Assembly: GCF_000406165.1 (NCBI RefSeq)
Contig: NZ_CM001977.1
Location: 3,514,273 to 3,578,272 of the forward strand
DNA length: 64,000 nt
Direction: 5' to 3'
Source: Dickeya zeae NCPPB 2538
GTDB taxonomy: Bacteria > Pseudomonadota > Gammaproteobacteria > Enterobacterales > Enterobacteriaceae
The stretch's first letter is position 1. Each line of letters opens with the position of its first letter. Positions 16,947-25,660 of the stretch are shown here, one piece after another. A model generated the notes under the pieces. It ran no database searches. It worked only from the letters and a program-made list of their open reading frames with translations, and was not told where the DNA came from. The position numbers and the translations under genes are program-made.

Positions 16947-18659
16947 ATGTGGCAACGTCGCGCGCTGGAACTCAATACCCAGGATATCTGGCACTGGCAG
17001 CGGGTCGTCACGTTGGTGGAATATGCCCGTCGTTACGGTTTCAATACGCTGGTGCTAGGTCAGGCGGACTTGCTGGACAAACTGGTGACGCCCCCGGCTT
17101 ATCAGTCAACCCGCTTTGACGATCGTATCAGCAGTCAACAGCGATCGCGCTGCGTCTACCTCAATCAGGTTGCCGCTTATTGTCGCGAGCAAGGATTAGC
17201 GTTATACCTGCAATGCAAAGAACTGACGTTCCCCACCGACTTGCTATTGCAGTATCCCCATTTACTGGATGATGCACGCCAGTTTCGTATTGATACCCAC
17301 TTCTGGTGCGATTATCTGGCCGCCAAAGTCGAACAACTGATGCAACAAATCCCACGATTGCATGGGCTGATGCTGGCTATCTCCAACAGTGACAGCCTGA
17401 TACGCTTCGCCCCCCCACCCGGCGAAGAGATACAGCGTGGCGGCACAGTCCCCCCCGCCACAGACAGCGAACCGGTCTACCGGCAATTGTTCGCGGCCGT
17501 TGCCCGCGTTATCCACGCCCACCAGCGCCACCTGGTATTACGCGCCTTTCCGGCTAATCATCAGGATATGTCTCATGTGCTGGACGCTATCCGCAGCCTG
17601 CCGACTAGCGTATCTGCCGCCATCAAAATGACGCCGGAACGCTTCTGGCCGGAATTTCCCAATAATCCGGCACTGCTGGAACTGGGGGATCGGGAAGTCT
17701 GGGTGGAGTTGGATCTGGCTGGTGAAGAAGTCGGCTGGGGCAATTTGCCCTTTTTGCGCTACACCGAAGTACAAGGGCGGTTGTTATGGTGTCGGGAGAA
17801 AAATCCGGCCATCGTCAGCGCGGCCTGTCGCATCAGTTGGGACGGCGTCGATAACCACAGCGTATTAGGCTCGCTGAGTGAATTCACCCTGTTTGCTTGC
17901 GCGCACCTGTTGAATGACAACGCGCCACCGATTAACGAAAGCGACCTTTTTCGCCGCTGGCTGGCGGAATGCTGGCAATGGCAACCGGATGATGAGGTTT
18001 GTCACACCATGCGAACGTTGCTGGAACAGGCCCAACAGGCGCTGTCGTTATCGCTGTACGCCCGCCATCACGTGTTCCATCGCCATAGCCTGTTACCGTC
18101 CAGTTATGGTCAGGCGGTGTGGAGCCTGTACGGTCAGCTTAACCGCAATCACTGGCTCCCCGGTTCCGGGCGCGACATCACCTTTGAACGTCAGGAAACA
18201 GAGCTGGCCTCCCACAATCTGTACCAGATTGTGCGGGAGAAAGACACCGCCTGGCAGTTAGCCGAGCAAAGCCAGCAGGCCGCCATGCAGTTTGTCCGCG
18301 ACCACCAGCTTCCGGAGCCGCTACGTCAGCGCTGGCTGCAGGAATGGCGAGGGCTCGCGCTCTATTGCCGGGCTTTCGTCCATGCACAGAAAGCCTTTTT
18401 CACGTTGCACTATTGCCAGCGTGTGGAAAATAACTGGACGCTGCGTGAGATAGCCAAAACCAACATTCAGGCGCTTTATGGTGTAGCCCATGAAATGGAT
18501 GATTTCAGCCTGCAACACCGGGATTACCCTGTCAGCATACATGTCATGTTTGATGCTGACCGCCCACGCACGCTGGCAGACAGTCTGCAACAGCAGCTGA
18601 CTGCGCTCACGCAAGATATTGGTGGTCATCACACGGCAGCGCCACGCCATGAAGCGTAG
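16947..18659 (+). CDS. Uncharacterised protein, possibly a TIM-barrel glycoside hydrolase
   Basis: A 570-residue protein I do not recognise by name. The first half has the look of a TIM-barrel carbohydrate enzyme. RYGFNTLVLGQAD is near residue 30, and ELTFPTDLLLQYPHLL is near 93-108, the latter resembling a segment in alpha-glucuronidase-like and related hydrolases. The second half is rich in Trp, Gln and His and probably helical. There is no signal peptide, so it should act in the cytoplasm. The neighbours, an oligogalacturonide-type binding protein and the pehN polygalacturonase, suggest a part in pectin or hemicellulose fragment breakdown. This is an inference; no catalytic pair could be assigned. 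The start ATG follows a GGGAGC ribosome-binding site. Confidence 0.65.
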   Translation: MWQRRALELNTQDIWHWQRVVTLVEYARRYGFNTLVLGQADLLDKLVTPPAYQSTRFDDRISSQQRSRCVYLNQVAAYCREQGLALYLQCKELTFPTDLLLQYPHLLDDARQFRIDTHFWCDYLAAKVEQLMQQIPRLHGLMLAISNSDSLIRFAPPPGEEIQRGGTVPPATDSEPVYRQLFAAVARVIHAHQRHLVLRAFPANHQDMSHVLDAIRSLPTSVSAAIKMTPERFWPEFPNNPALLELGDREVWVELDLAGEEVGWGNLPFLRYTEVQGRLLWCREKNPAIVSAACRISWDGVDNHSVLGSLSEFTLFACAHLLNDNAPPINESDLFRRWLAECWQWQPDDEVCHTMRTLLEQAQQALSLSLYARHHVFHRHSLLPSSYGQAVWSLYGQLNRNHWLPGSGRDITFERQETELASHNLYQIVREKDTAWQLAEQSQQAAMQFVRDHQLPEPLRQRWLQEWRGLALYCRAFVHAQKAFFTLHYCQRVENNWTLREIAKTNIQALYGVAHEMDDFSLQHRDYPVSIHVMFDADRPRTLADSLQQQLTALTQDIGGHHTAAPRHEA

Positions 18660-18676
18660 CGCCGTCGGGCCGACAA

Positions 18677-19966
18677 TTAGCGGATCACGCGCTTGAGAAT
18701 GCGATTACCAGCATCGCTAAACGTCCTGGCGGAGACTTCCACGGTCTTGTTGCCGTAATCCAGTTGCTCGACCGTTTGCAGAATCAGGCTGGACAGTTGC
18801 GGGTCTTCAATATACGAAGACACCGGGGTTTGCATGGGTTTTTCCAGCGCCTGCATCAGCCCTTTCACCGCCAGATCTTGCGTGTCCAGTTTCTGGTTAT
18901 CCTGTAGTGCCTGTCGTGCCACCCGGCTGAGCGGTACGCCACGTTCGGTCCCCATCAGGAGGCTGCCTTCCGGTTCATTCATCAGGAAATTGAGCAACAG
19001 TGCCGCCTCTTTCGGGTGCCCGCTGTTTTTGCTGATGGCAAACAGCATGGAGGGCTTGAAGAACTGCCCGGGGTTATCCGAGCCGGGCGTCATGATGTAC
19101 GGCCCCAGTTCCAGTTTGGCTGGCGGTGCTAACGGCTCAGCGTATTTTTTCACTACCGAGGCCCACAATTGCGCCCCGCCATACTCACCGTTAATCCACG
19201 GCCGGGTTTCAAAGACTCCCGCCTTGCCAAAGGCGTTGTAGTACTTGGTCGATGGAATAACATGCTCATCCACCAACCGTTTATAGAAACGGAACGCTTC
19301 CAGCCACTGTGCTTCGGTGTAATTAAAGCGCTTGTTCTGCTCGTCAATCATGCCGATATTGAATTTCTGCGTCATATAGGTGTTGAGCAGTTCCAGCAGC
19401 CCTTCCCCGCTGTCTTGCGCCGGGGAAGCCAGTGGGAAGTAGTTATCACCGAGCTTTTCTTTGAACACCTTGCCAGCCTGAAACAACTCTTCCCAGGTGG
19501 TGGGATACGCCAGTCCGGCTTTTTTCCAGGTATCGACGTTGTAGTACATCACCAGCCCGTTCAGTGAGGTCGAGATAGCGTTCACCTTGCCATCGACCGT
19601 CGTTAACGCATCGGCGGGGAAATCCTGCAATTTCAGGGTGTCTTTCAGTGTATTGAGGTCATAAAAGCCAGTACCGGTACGGGAAAAAATCGGGATCCAG
19701 TTCCAGTTGATCTGCATAACGTCCGGTTCCTGCCCGCTGGCGATTTGCGTCGTCAGGCGTGAAAGATAGCCGTCCCAGCCGGTATATTCTGCTTTAACGG
19801 TAATTCCCGGGTATTTCTTCTGAAATGCGTCAATAGCAGCCAGCGTAGCCTGATGGCGGCTGTTACCTCCCCACCAGGCCATACGCAATGTTACTTGTTC
19901 CGCTGCCTGAACCTGGCCCAGCAAGGTCAATACCAGCAACAGTAATCCTGTCAGTAATCTCATCAT
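18677..19966 (-). CDS. Sugar ABC transporter substrate-binding protein, TogB-like
   Basis: Periplasmic binding protein of the extracellular solute-binding family 1. It is 429 residues with a clear signal peptide (residues 1-22, MMRLLTGLLLLVLTLLGQ then VQA). The mature start VTLRMAWWGGNSRHQ and IASGQEPDVMQINWNW resemble TogB, the oligogalacturonide-binding protein of Dickeya. No permease or ATPase gene is next to it, so it is an orphan that would have to share a TogMNA-type transporter encoded elsewhere. Convergent with the hydrolase-like gene (17 bases apart), and its promoter lies in the region shared with pehN. The ligand is inferred from similarity and from the pectin context. Confidence 0.8.
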   Translation of the reverse strand: MMRLLTGLLLLVLTLLGQVQAAEQVTLRMAWWGGNSRHQATLAAIDAFQKKYPGITVKAEYTGWDGYLSRLTTQIASGQEPDVMQINWNWIPIFSRTGTGFYDLNTLKDTLKLQDFPADALTTVDGKVNAISTSLNGLVMYYNVDTWKKAGLAYPTTWEELFQAGKVFKEKLGDNYFPLASPAQDSGEGLLELLNTYMTQKFNIGMIDEQNKRFNYTEAQWLEAFRFYKRLVDEHVIPSTKYYNAFGKAGVFETRPWINGEYGGAQLWASVVKKYAEPLAPPAKLELGPYIMTPGSDNPGQFFKPSMLFAISKNSGHPKEAALLLNFLMNEPEGSLLMGTERGVPLSRVARQALQDNQKLDTQDLAVKGLMQALEKPMQTPVSSYIEDPQLSSLILQTVEQLDYGNKTVEVSARTFSDAGNRILKRVIR

Positions 19967-20500
19967 GTCCCCGATCCTCTTGGTGTTGTTATTTCAGGGC
20001 GGAAGGGTAGTCAGGCAGGTACAGAGCGCCCCCCGCTAGCGGACAAAATAGGCAGATTGTTTTTGCTTTCACCAGTGCCGGGGAGGCCTCTGATACGCGT
20101 TATGCGGGGCAGGCTGAAAAAATGTGTATCGTCAGCCCTGACAACATTCATTTCATGGACATAGGTGCCCTCTTCATCGTACGGCACTCCTGCTACCTCA
20201 CAGCCCATCGCCCGCAGTAAACATCTTGCGCGATCCGCTTCACACTTAATTAACAAAAACAAAACACAATCTGTCACTGATACGGCTGGATTACATCAGA
20301 AGGGATTAAAGTGTGATGAAACACGCATTACGTTCGGGCGGTGGCGGGTATGACGTTATCACGATCACATTCCGGCTGATGGCGTCAGAGAGGCTGTGAA
20401 GGCGCTCTAACCTTCAATGATTTCCCGTCGCGCTACGGCTGCTGACGAGAAAAAGCCGTGCTGGAATAGCTCATCATCTGCCCGATACAGGATCACCACC
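19967..20500. other. Divergent regulatory region between the binding protein and pehN
   Basis: This 534-base stretch has no gene I can support. An 88-codon GTG-started frame on the minus strand lacks a ribosome-binding site and was rejected. The stretch holds an AT-rich segment near 20240-20275 and a candidate CRP site, and should carry promoters in both directions. Confidence 0.6.
20309..20329. promoter_or_regulatory. Candidate CRP-binding site upstream of pehN
   Basis: The sequence aagtgtgatgaaacacgcatt has a perfect left half (TGTGA) and a right half (acgcatt) matching five of the seven consensus bases of tcacatt. It also contains atgaaac, one half of a KdgR-type box, without the matching other half. 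CRP and KdgR control pectinase genes in Dickeya, which makes the site plausible. It was read by eye only. Confidence 0.35.
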
Positions 20501-21835
20501 ATGACGCTATCTTTTCGTACTTACCAACCCGCCGCCGATGGCATTACCCCGGATACCGCACGCTTCCAGCAAGCACTCGACGACCTGGACGCACAGGGCG
20601 GCGGCACGCTGGTGGTCGAGTCGGGACGTTATTTGCTAGGGGGCCTGCGGCTTCCTTCGAACTGCTGCCTGCAACTGGATGAAGGCGCGGAGCTCATCGC
20701 CAGCGCCTGTTATGACGATTTTGCCCACACCACAACGCTCAGCGTGGCAGAGCTTTCCGATCGTGCATTTTTGTATGCACGCCAGCAGCGCAACATCACC
20801 TTGTGTGGAAAAGGAAAAATTACTGGCAGCGCCGATGCCTATTTTTCGGCACAGCCCGATGAGCAAGGCTATCGGTTACCCGCACAGCATCGGCCGCGTA
20901 TTGTGGTGCTGGAGGACTGTGAGCAGATTACGATACAGGATATCACTATCGAACACGCCCCGATGTGGACCGTCCATCTGGTGAGTTGCCGTCAGGTCAA
21001 CGTTGAACGCCTGACGGTGGATAACGACATGACGATGGCCAACACCGACGCGCTCAATCTCGACAGTTGTCAGGATGTCATCGTCCACGATTGTCATCTA
21101 AGCGCCGCCGATGATGCCTTGTGCATCAAAACCACCGCCAAGCCCCCTGCCATGCAATATAAAGCCCAACGTATGACCGTCAGCCACTGCCGGTTGCGCT
21201 CACGCAGCTGTGCGCTGAAAATCGGTACCGAGACCTTTGCCGATATCGAAGACCTGAACGTCAGCCACTGTACTCTCTACGACTCCAACCGGGGGATCGG
21301 CCTTATTTCCCGCGATGGTGGTGCGTTTCGTCGAATTTGTTTTAGCGATATCACGGTCGAATGCGTCACTGCGCCGCCGTGTCATTGGGGGAAAGCAGAC
21401 CCGATATTCATCTCGGTACGCTACCGCGATCCAACGATCGAACCGGGGGTTATTGAGCAGGTTCGCTTTGCGCGGATAACCGGTGTCAGTGAAGGGGCTA
21501 TCAATCTGCACAGTACGCCAGCAGGTTATGTCCGCGATATTCATTTCGAGGACATAACGCTGACACAACAATCAGGCGATAGTACGGAACAAGGCCTGTA
21601 CGACGTTCGCCCGCCCTGTAACCCGGCCCGCCCCACCGGCATGGGACTGGATAATGCGTATCTGGTTAATCCGGATACCGGGCGCGCTTATGGCGTGGAG
21701 GTTTATCCGGGGGGAATGCCTGCGCTGTTTGCGCGCGGCATCAACGGGCTGACATGGCACAACATGACGCTACAACGCCCCTCCCCGTTGCCTGTCGGCT
21801 GGAACCGCGATGCGATTATTGAACTGGCAGAGTAG
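20501..21835 (+). CDS. pehN: Polygalacturonase-type glycoside hydrolase family 28 protein (PehN-like)
   Basis: Hydrolyses galacturonan or rhamnogalacturonan-type chains. From the ATG at 20501 it is 444 residues; a start at 20417 would add 28 residues unlike the family, and GGATCACC precedes 20501. The parallel beta-helix signature is present. NTD lies at 181-183 and the Asp pair at 204-205 (AADDALC), both catalytic in GH28. The usual G-H-G position is replaced by LKIGTE at 239-244, as in GH28 members outside the classic endo-polygalacturonases. No signal peptide is seen, so it probably works on imported oligomers in the cytoplasm. Dickeya pehN is the closest named gene I know. The stop codon lies in a triplicated 20-base repeat. 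Confidence 0.85.
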   Translation: MTLSFRTYQPAADGITPDTARFQQALDDLDAQGGGTLVVESGRYLLGGLRLPSNCCLQLDEGAELIASACYDDFAHTTTLSVAELSDRAFLYARQQRNITLCGKGKITGSADAYFSAQPDEQGYRLPAQHRPRIVVLEDCEQITIQDITIEHAPMWTVHLVSCRQVNVERLTVDNDMTMANTDALNLDSCQDVIVHDCHLSAADDALCIKTTAKPPAMQYKAQRMTVSHCRLRSRSCALKIGTETFADIEDLNVSHCTLYDSNRGIGLISRDGGAFRRICFSDITVECVTAPPCHWGKADPIFISVRYRDPTIEPGVIEQVRFARITGVSEGAINLHSTPAGYVRDIHFEDITLTQQSGDSTEQGLYDVRPPCNPARPTGMGLDNAYLVNPDTGRAYGVEVYPGGMPALFARGINGLTWHNMTLQRPSPLPVGWNRDAIIELAE

Positions 21836-21878
21836 CTCTTGAACTGACAGCGTAATGATTGAACTGACAGCGTAACCT
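21819..21878. repeat. Three tandem 20-base repeats at the pehN 3' end
   Basis: Units at 21819-21838, 21839-21858 and 21859-21878 share ttgaactg-r-cag-m-gta. The first contains the last codons and TAG of pehN, and the other two follow in the untranslated region with their own TAA. It looks like a recent tandem duplication of the stop region. Confidence 0.8.
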
Positions 21879-22048
21879 GACCACCTGATTGCTCCGCTCT
21901 ATTCGGACTGGCGCAACAGACACAAGCGACAGTGACTGCACAAGGCATAGACCTCACACAAGGTATAGTCGGGTTGTCAGGAAACGTGCTTCACACCGTA
22001 CTTTCCGGTAGTATGCGACGGTTTTTTGAATGACACGAGAGCATCACC

Positions 22049-22417
22049 ATGCCAACCACACTGTTTAAAGACTTCCAGTTTGAGGCCGCACACCGGCTTC
22101 CCCATGTGCCGGACGGCCATAAATGCGGCCGCCTGCATGGGCATTCGTTCATGGTTCGTCTGGAAATTACCGGTGAGGTCGATCCTTATACCGGCTGGGT
22201 GATGGATTTCGCCGAATTGAAGGCGGCGTTCAAGCCGACCTGGGAGCGGTTGGATCACCACTACCTCAACGAGATCCCTGGGCTCGAAAACCCAACCAGC
22301 GAAGTGCTGGCGCGGTGGATCTGGCAGCAGCTTAAACCGACACTGCCGTTACTCAGCGCCGTGACCGTCAAGGAAACCTGCACCGCCGGGTGCATCTACC
22401 GCGGCGAAGAGGACTAA
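22049..22417 (+). CDS. queD: 6-carboxytetrahydropterin synthase QueD
   Basis: Converts 7,8-dihydroneopterin triphosphate to 6-carboxytetrahydropterin in queuosine biosynthesis. It is 122 residues. Zinc ligands His15 (FEAAHRL), His30 and His32 (RLHGHSF) and the catalytic Cys26 are present, with LDHHYLNE and the C-terminal ETCTAGC also conserved. E. coli has queD near cysJ as well, so this is the ancestral place, now separated from cysJ by the pectin genes. Convergent with queE (36 bases between). Confidence 0.97.
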   Translation: MPTTLFKDFQFEAAHRLPHVPDGHKCGRLHGHSFMVRLEITGEVDPYTGWVMDFAELKAAFKPTWERLDHHYLNEIPGLENPTSEVLARWIWQQLKPTLPLLSAVTVKETCTAGCIYRGEED

Positions 22418-22453
22418 CCCCACACCCGACGCCACGCGCTATTTTCCGGCTCG

Positions 22454-23125
22454 TCAGGCGATATTCAGGTATTTGTGAGTCTGCATCGATAAACGCCAGT
22501 TGCGGGCGATGCAGGTTTCAATACACAGCCGGGTGGCATCCTCTTTCTGGCTGACGGGTTGTAAGGCCACAACCCGCGCCTTATCGTCATCCAGTCGCGC
22601 CAGTAACCCATCCAATGCCTCGATATCCCGCTCACGCGCCACCGGGTGTTTGATTTCATCCGCCCGTTGCAACGCCTGATCCAACACCGCCAGACCGCCA
22701 CGCATATTCACTTTGGGAGACACCGTCACCCAACAAGCTGATGAGCAACGCACCTCATGGGTGCCGCTGGTTTCAATCTGGGTACTGAATCCCTGCTGTT
22801 CCAGCGCCTGCGTCAACGGCGTTAAATCATGAATACAAGGCTCGCCGCCGGTAATCACCACATGTCTGGCGCTGTACCCCTGCTGCGTTATCTGTTGCAA
22901 CAGCTCCTCGACACTGGAACTGCTCCAGGCATCACTTTCCCCGTGCTTAACCAGCACCTCCGCCAGTGAGATCTGCCGCTCTGGCAGTGTGTCCCAGGTG
23001 TGTTTGGTATCACACCAACTGCACCCTACCGGGCACCCTTGTAGACGGATAAACACCGCCGGGACGCCGGTAAAAAAACCTTCGCCCTGCAGGGTCTGGA
23101 ACATTTCGTTAATCGGGTAACGCAT
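22454..23125 (-). CDS. queE: 7-carboxy-7-deazaguanine synthase QueE
   Basis: Radical SAM enzyme that forms 7-carboxy-7-deazaguanine, the step after QueD. It is 223 residues, the E. coli length. The cluster motif is GCPVGCSWCD with Cys31, Cys35 and Cys38. The N-terminus MFQTLQGEGFFTG and the SAM segment VVITGGEPCIHDL are intact. In E. coli queE is next to eno; here the rhamnogalacturonide genes separate them. Confidence 0.97.
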   Translation of the reverse strand: MRYPINEMFQTLQGEGFFTGVPAVFIRLQGCPVGCSWCDTKHTWDTLPERQISLAEVLVKHGESDAWSSSSVEELLQQITQQGYSARHVVITGGEPCIHDLTPLTQALEQQGFSTQIETSGTHEVRCSSACWVTVSPKVNMRGGLAVLDQALQRADEIKHPVARERDIEALDGLLARLDDDKARVVALQPVSQKEDATRLCIETCIARNWRLSMQTHKYLNIA

Positions 23126-23381
23126 CGTGTTTGAGTATTCCTTCTGGCTAAACCACTATTATCGCCGATAGTCGGAGCCATGCCAAACCGCCGGGTGCGC
23201 ATCCCAACCAAACGGCTGAATGAAACGGTGACCTGTATACGGTTACCTGAAAACGGTTATCAGAAAAAATGCAGTTACCGAGAAAAGACGATTGCCGGAA
23301 ATTTGTACCTTCCCGCTTCCCGGTTAATAATCAACAGGCAGCATATATCCGGCCGAACTTCTTCAAATAAGGAAATGCACG

Positions 23382-24356
23382 ATGACGTTATTAAAGCCTC
23401 TGGCTGTTTTCTGTTTATCACTTTCTCTGGTGTCGACTTTCGCCCATGCCGAAGCCGTCGCGCAAGTCAAAACCCAACCCGGTTATTACCGTATCATGGT
23501 CGGGCAATATGAAATTACTGCCTTGTCTGATGGCACCAACACCATGCCAATGGACAAATTACTCACCCGCACCCCACGGGAGAAAATTGTCAGCCTGCTG
23601 GACGCCAGTTACCTGAAGCCACAGGTGGAAACCTCCATCAATGCCTTTCTCATCAACACCGGCAAAAACCTGATTCTGGTCGACAGTGGCACCGGGGCTC
23701 TGGGAGGGAAAACCACCGGTAAAACCCTGAGCAACCTGAAAGCCGCAGGTTATAAACCGGAGCAGGTTGATACCGTGCTGGTCACCCACCTGCACGCCGA
23801 TCACTTCGGCGGGCTGGTTAGCGACGGCAAGCTGGTTTACCCCAACGCCGTTATTTATGTGAACCAGAAAGACACGGATTTCTGGTTGAGTCAGGATAAT
23901 CTGAAAAAAGCGCCCAAAGATAAAAAAGCCGGATTTGAACGCGTGCAGGAAGTGTTCCGCCATATCCGTGAGGCTGGCAAACTCAGAACATTTACCGATA
24001 ACCAGTCGCTGCCAGCCAATATCATTGCCGTACCGACACCGGGTCACACCCCCGGCCATACGGCATTTTTAGTCAACAGCGACGGGCAGAAAATCCTGCT
24101 GTGGGGAGATATCGTCCATGCTGAAGCGGTGCAAATGCCACTACCGGATACCGCTATCACCTTTGACTCCGATAGCGATCAGGCGGTTCGCACCCGCGAT
24201 GCGTTGCTGAAAGAGACGGTAAAACAAGGCTATTGGGTGGCTGGCGCACACCTGCCATTCCCCGGTATTGGTCACGTCGCGGCACAGCATGATGCCAGCG
24301 GTAAAACCAACGGTTATCGCTGGTTACCGGTGAATTACAGCCTGTCGGGATTGTGA
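23382..24356 (+). CDS. Exported metallo-beta-lactamase-fold hydrolase
   Basis: Predicted periplasmic or secreted metal hydrolase of 324 residues. A signal peptide spans about 1-23 (VSTFAHA then EAVAQ). The zinc-binding motif THLHADHFGG gives His136, His138, Asp140 and His141. Further ligands are in PTPGHTPGHTAF and WGDIVHAEAV. The layout is the lactonase/quorum-quenching and alkylsulfatase-like part of the superfamily, so substrates such as lactones are possible but not shown. It is a single gene with its own AAGGAA ribosome-binding site between queE and rhiN, convergent with rhiN. No link to pectin is visible beyond position. Confidence 0.85.
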   Translation: MTLLKPLAVFCLSLSLVSTFAHAEAVAQVKTQPGYYRIMVGQYEITALSDGTNTMPMDKLLTRTPREKIVSLLDASYLKPQVETSINAFLINTGKNLILVDSGTGALGGKTTGKTLSNLKAAGYKPEQVDTVLVTHLHADHFGGLVSDGKLVYPNAVIYVNQKDTDFWLSQDNLKKAPKDKKAGFERVQEVFRHIREAGKLRTFTDNQSLPANIIAVPTPGHTPGHTAFLVNSDGQKILLWGDIVHAEAVQMPLPDTAITFDSDSDQAVRTRDALLKETVKQGYWVAGAHLPFPGIGHVAAQHDASGKTNGYRWLPVNYSLSGL

Positions 24357-24370
24357 GTGATAGCATTCAT

Positions 24371-24401
24371 CAAAAACACGGGCTTCCAGTGGAAGCCCGT
24401 G
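24371..24401 (-). terminator. Rho-independent terminator of rhiTN
   Basis: An 11-base perfect stem (cacgggcttcc / ggaagcccgtg) with a three-base loop at 24377-24401. On the minus strand it is followed by five T residues. It lies 28 bases beyond the rhiN stop. Confidence 0.85.
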
Positions 24402-24428
24402 CAACATGACCTTTACCTGTCGACGTGT

Positions 24429-25568
24429 TTACAGATAAACGCGCAAGTACTCTGACAGACACAAAATCGCCATCGCCTGACCATACGGCATGGAGGTCAG
24501 CGGAATCTGGCGATAGTAATCCAGATCTTTCCCCATCGCCGTCCCGAAGGAGACGTTGAGCAGCTCACCGCTCTCACTGATATTTGCCAGTACGCCACGC
24601 ATCGCCTTTTCCGCTACCTCTGCGTAGCGACGGTCGATATAGCGTTTGCGTACCGCTTTCAAGATGCCATAGGCAAACCCGGCAGTCGCGGAGCTTTCCA
24701 GATAAGAATTAGGGTCATCGAGCAGGGTATGCCACAGACCGCTATCATCCTGATACTTCGTCAGCGCATCGACCTGGCTCTCCAGCACCTGAATCAGAAA
24801 ACGTCGGGTGGCGTTACCTTCCGGCAAATCCAGCAGTTCGATAAACTCCGGAATAACGATGGTCAACCAACTGTTGCCGCGAGCCCAACGCGCCTGGGCA
24901 AAACTGTGGTTGCCGTCAAAAGTCCAACCGTGGAACCACAGGCCGCTTTGACGATCCATCAGGTACTGCACATGCAGCAGGAACTGGTAAGTCGCCTCCT
25001 CCACAAATTCAGGGCGATTAAGCAGTTTGCCGATCTTCGCCAGCGGCAACACGCTCATCATCAGGGTATCGTCCCACAGTTGATCGGTGTTTTCGCTGTT
25101 ATAGACAATATGCTGCAACCCGTCCTTGTGGGTACGCGGCATATCGTACATCACCCATTCTGCCCAGCGTTCAAGATACGGCACCCAACGACTGTCGCCG
25201 GTTTCTTCATAGCGGTAGGCCAGCGTCAAAAACGGGCATACCGTGTTGACGTTTTTGGTCGGCGTTCCCTCTTCCAGTCGAGCAGTAAACCAGTCATCGA
25301 TGATAGCGCGCATCCGCTCGTCACCGGTCTGGCGATAATACTGGTAGATGCCATACAGCCCGATGCCGTGCGTCCATTCCCAACCTGCCCACCCTTTGGT
25401 GTCGATGACCCGCCCGTCATCCAGACGCAGCAGGAATTCGCCGGTTTTATCTTCGATATTGACAAGGTTGTCGGTCACCCGGCAAATCAATGCCTTTAAC
25501 TCGTCCCGTGAGATAACGTATTCGGGCTGGCGCAACAGCGCACTATGCTTTACAGGAAAAATGGTCAT
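24429..25568 (-). CDS. rhiN: Unsaturated rhamnogalacturonyl hydrolase RhiN (GH105)
   Basis: Cytoplasmic enzyme that removes the unsaturated galacturonyl residue left by rhamnogalacturonan lyase. It is 379 residues with an alpha/alpha-barrel pattern. Family 88/105 segments are GWAGWEWTHGIGLYG (about 58-72), DQLWDDTLMMS (catalytic Asp region, about 155-170) and FAQARWARGNSW. No signal peptide is seen. It follows rhiT by 92 bases, matching the rhiTN operon of Dickeya dadantii, which is known to be induced by rhamnose and controlled by KdgR. A strong terminator follows. Confidence 0.92.
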   Translation of the reverse strand: MTIFPVKHSALLRQPEYVISRDELKALICRVTDNLVNIEDKTGEFLLRLDDGRVIDTKGWAGWEWTHGIGLYGIYQYYRQTGDERMRAIIDDWFTARLEEGTPTKNVNTVCPFLTLAYRYEETGDSRWVPYLERWAEWVMYDMPRTHKDGLQHIVYNSENTDQLWDDTLMMSVLPLAKIGKLLNRPEFVEEATYQFLLHVQYLMDRQSGLWFHGWTFDGNHSFAQARWARGNSWLTIVIPEFIELLDLPEGNATRRFLIQVLESQVDALTKYQDDSGLWHTLLDDPNSYLESSATAGFAYGILKAVRKRYIDRRYAEVAEKAMRGVLANISESGELLNVSFGTAMGKDLDYYRQIPLTSMPYGQAMAILCLSEYLRVYL

Positions 25569-25660
25569 AACAGATATCCAGTTCCAGTTTTATTACCCAT
25601 CAATCGATGGCTTAACAGTCAATCACATCGCGTCAATCGCGCGTCAGTTTAACGACAGAC

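Noticed and set aside
20011..20277. An 88-codon frame on the minus strand between the binding protein and pehN
   Set aside because: It starts at GTG without a ribosome-binding site, has no recognisable similarity and fills a region expected to hold two promoters.
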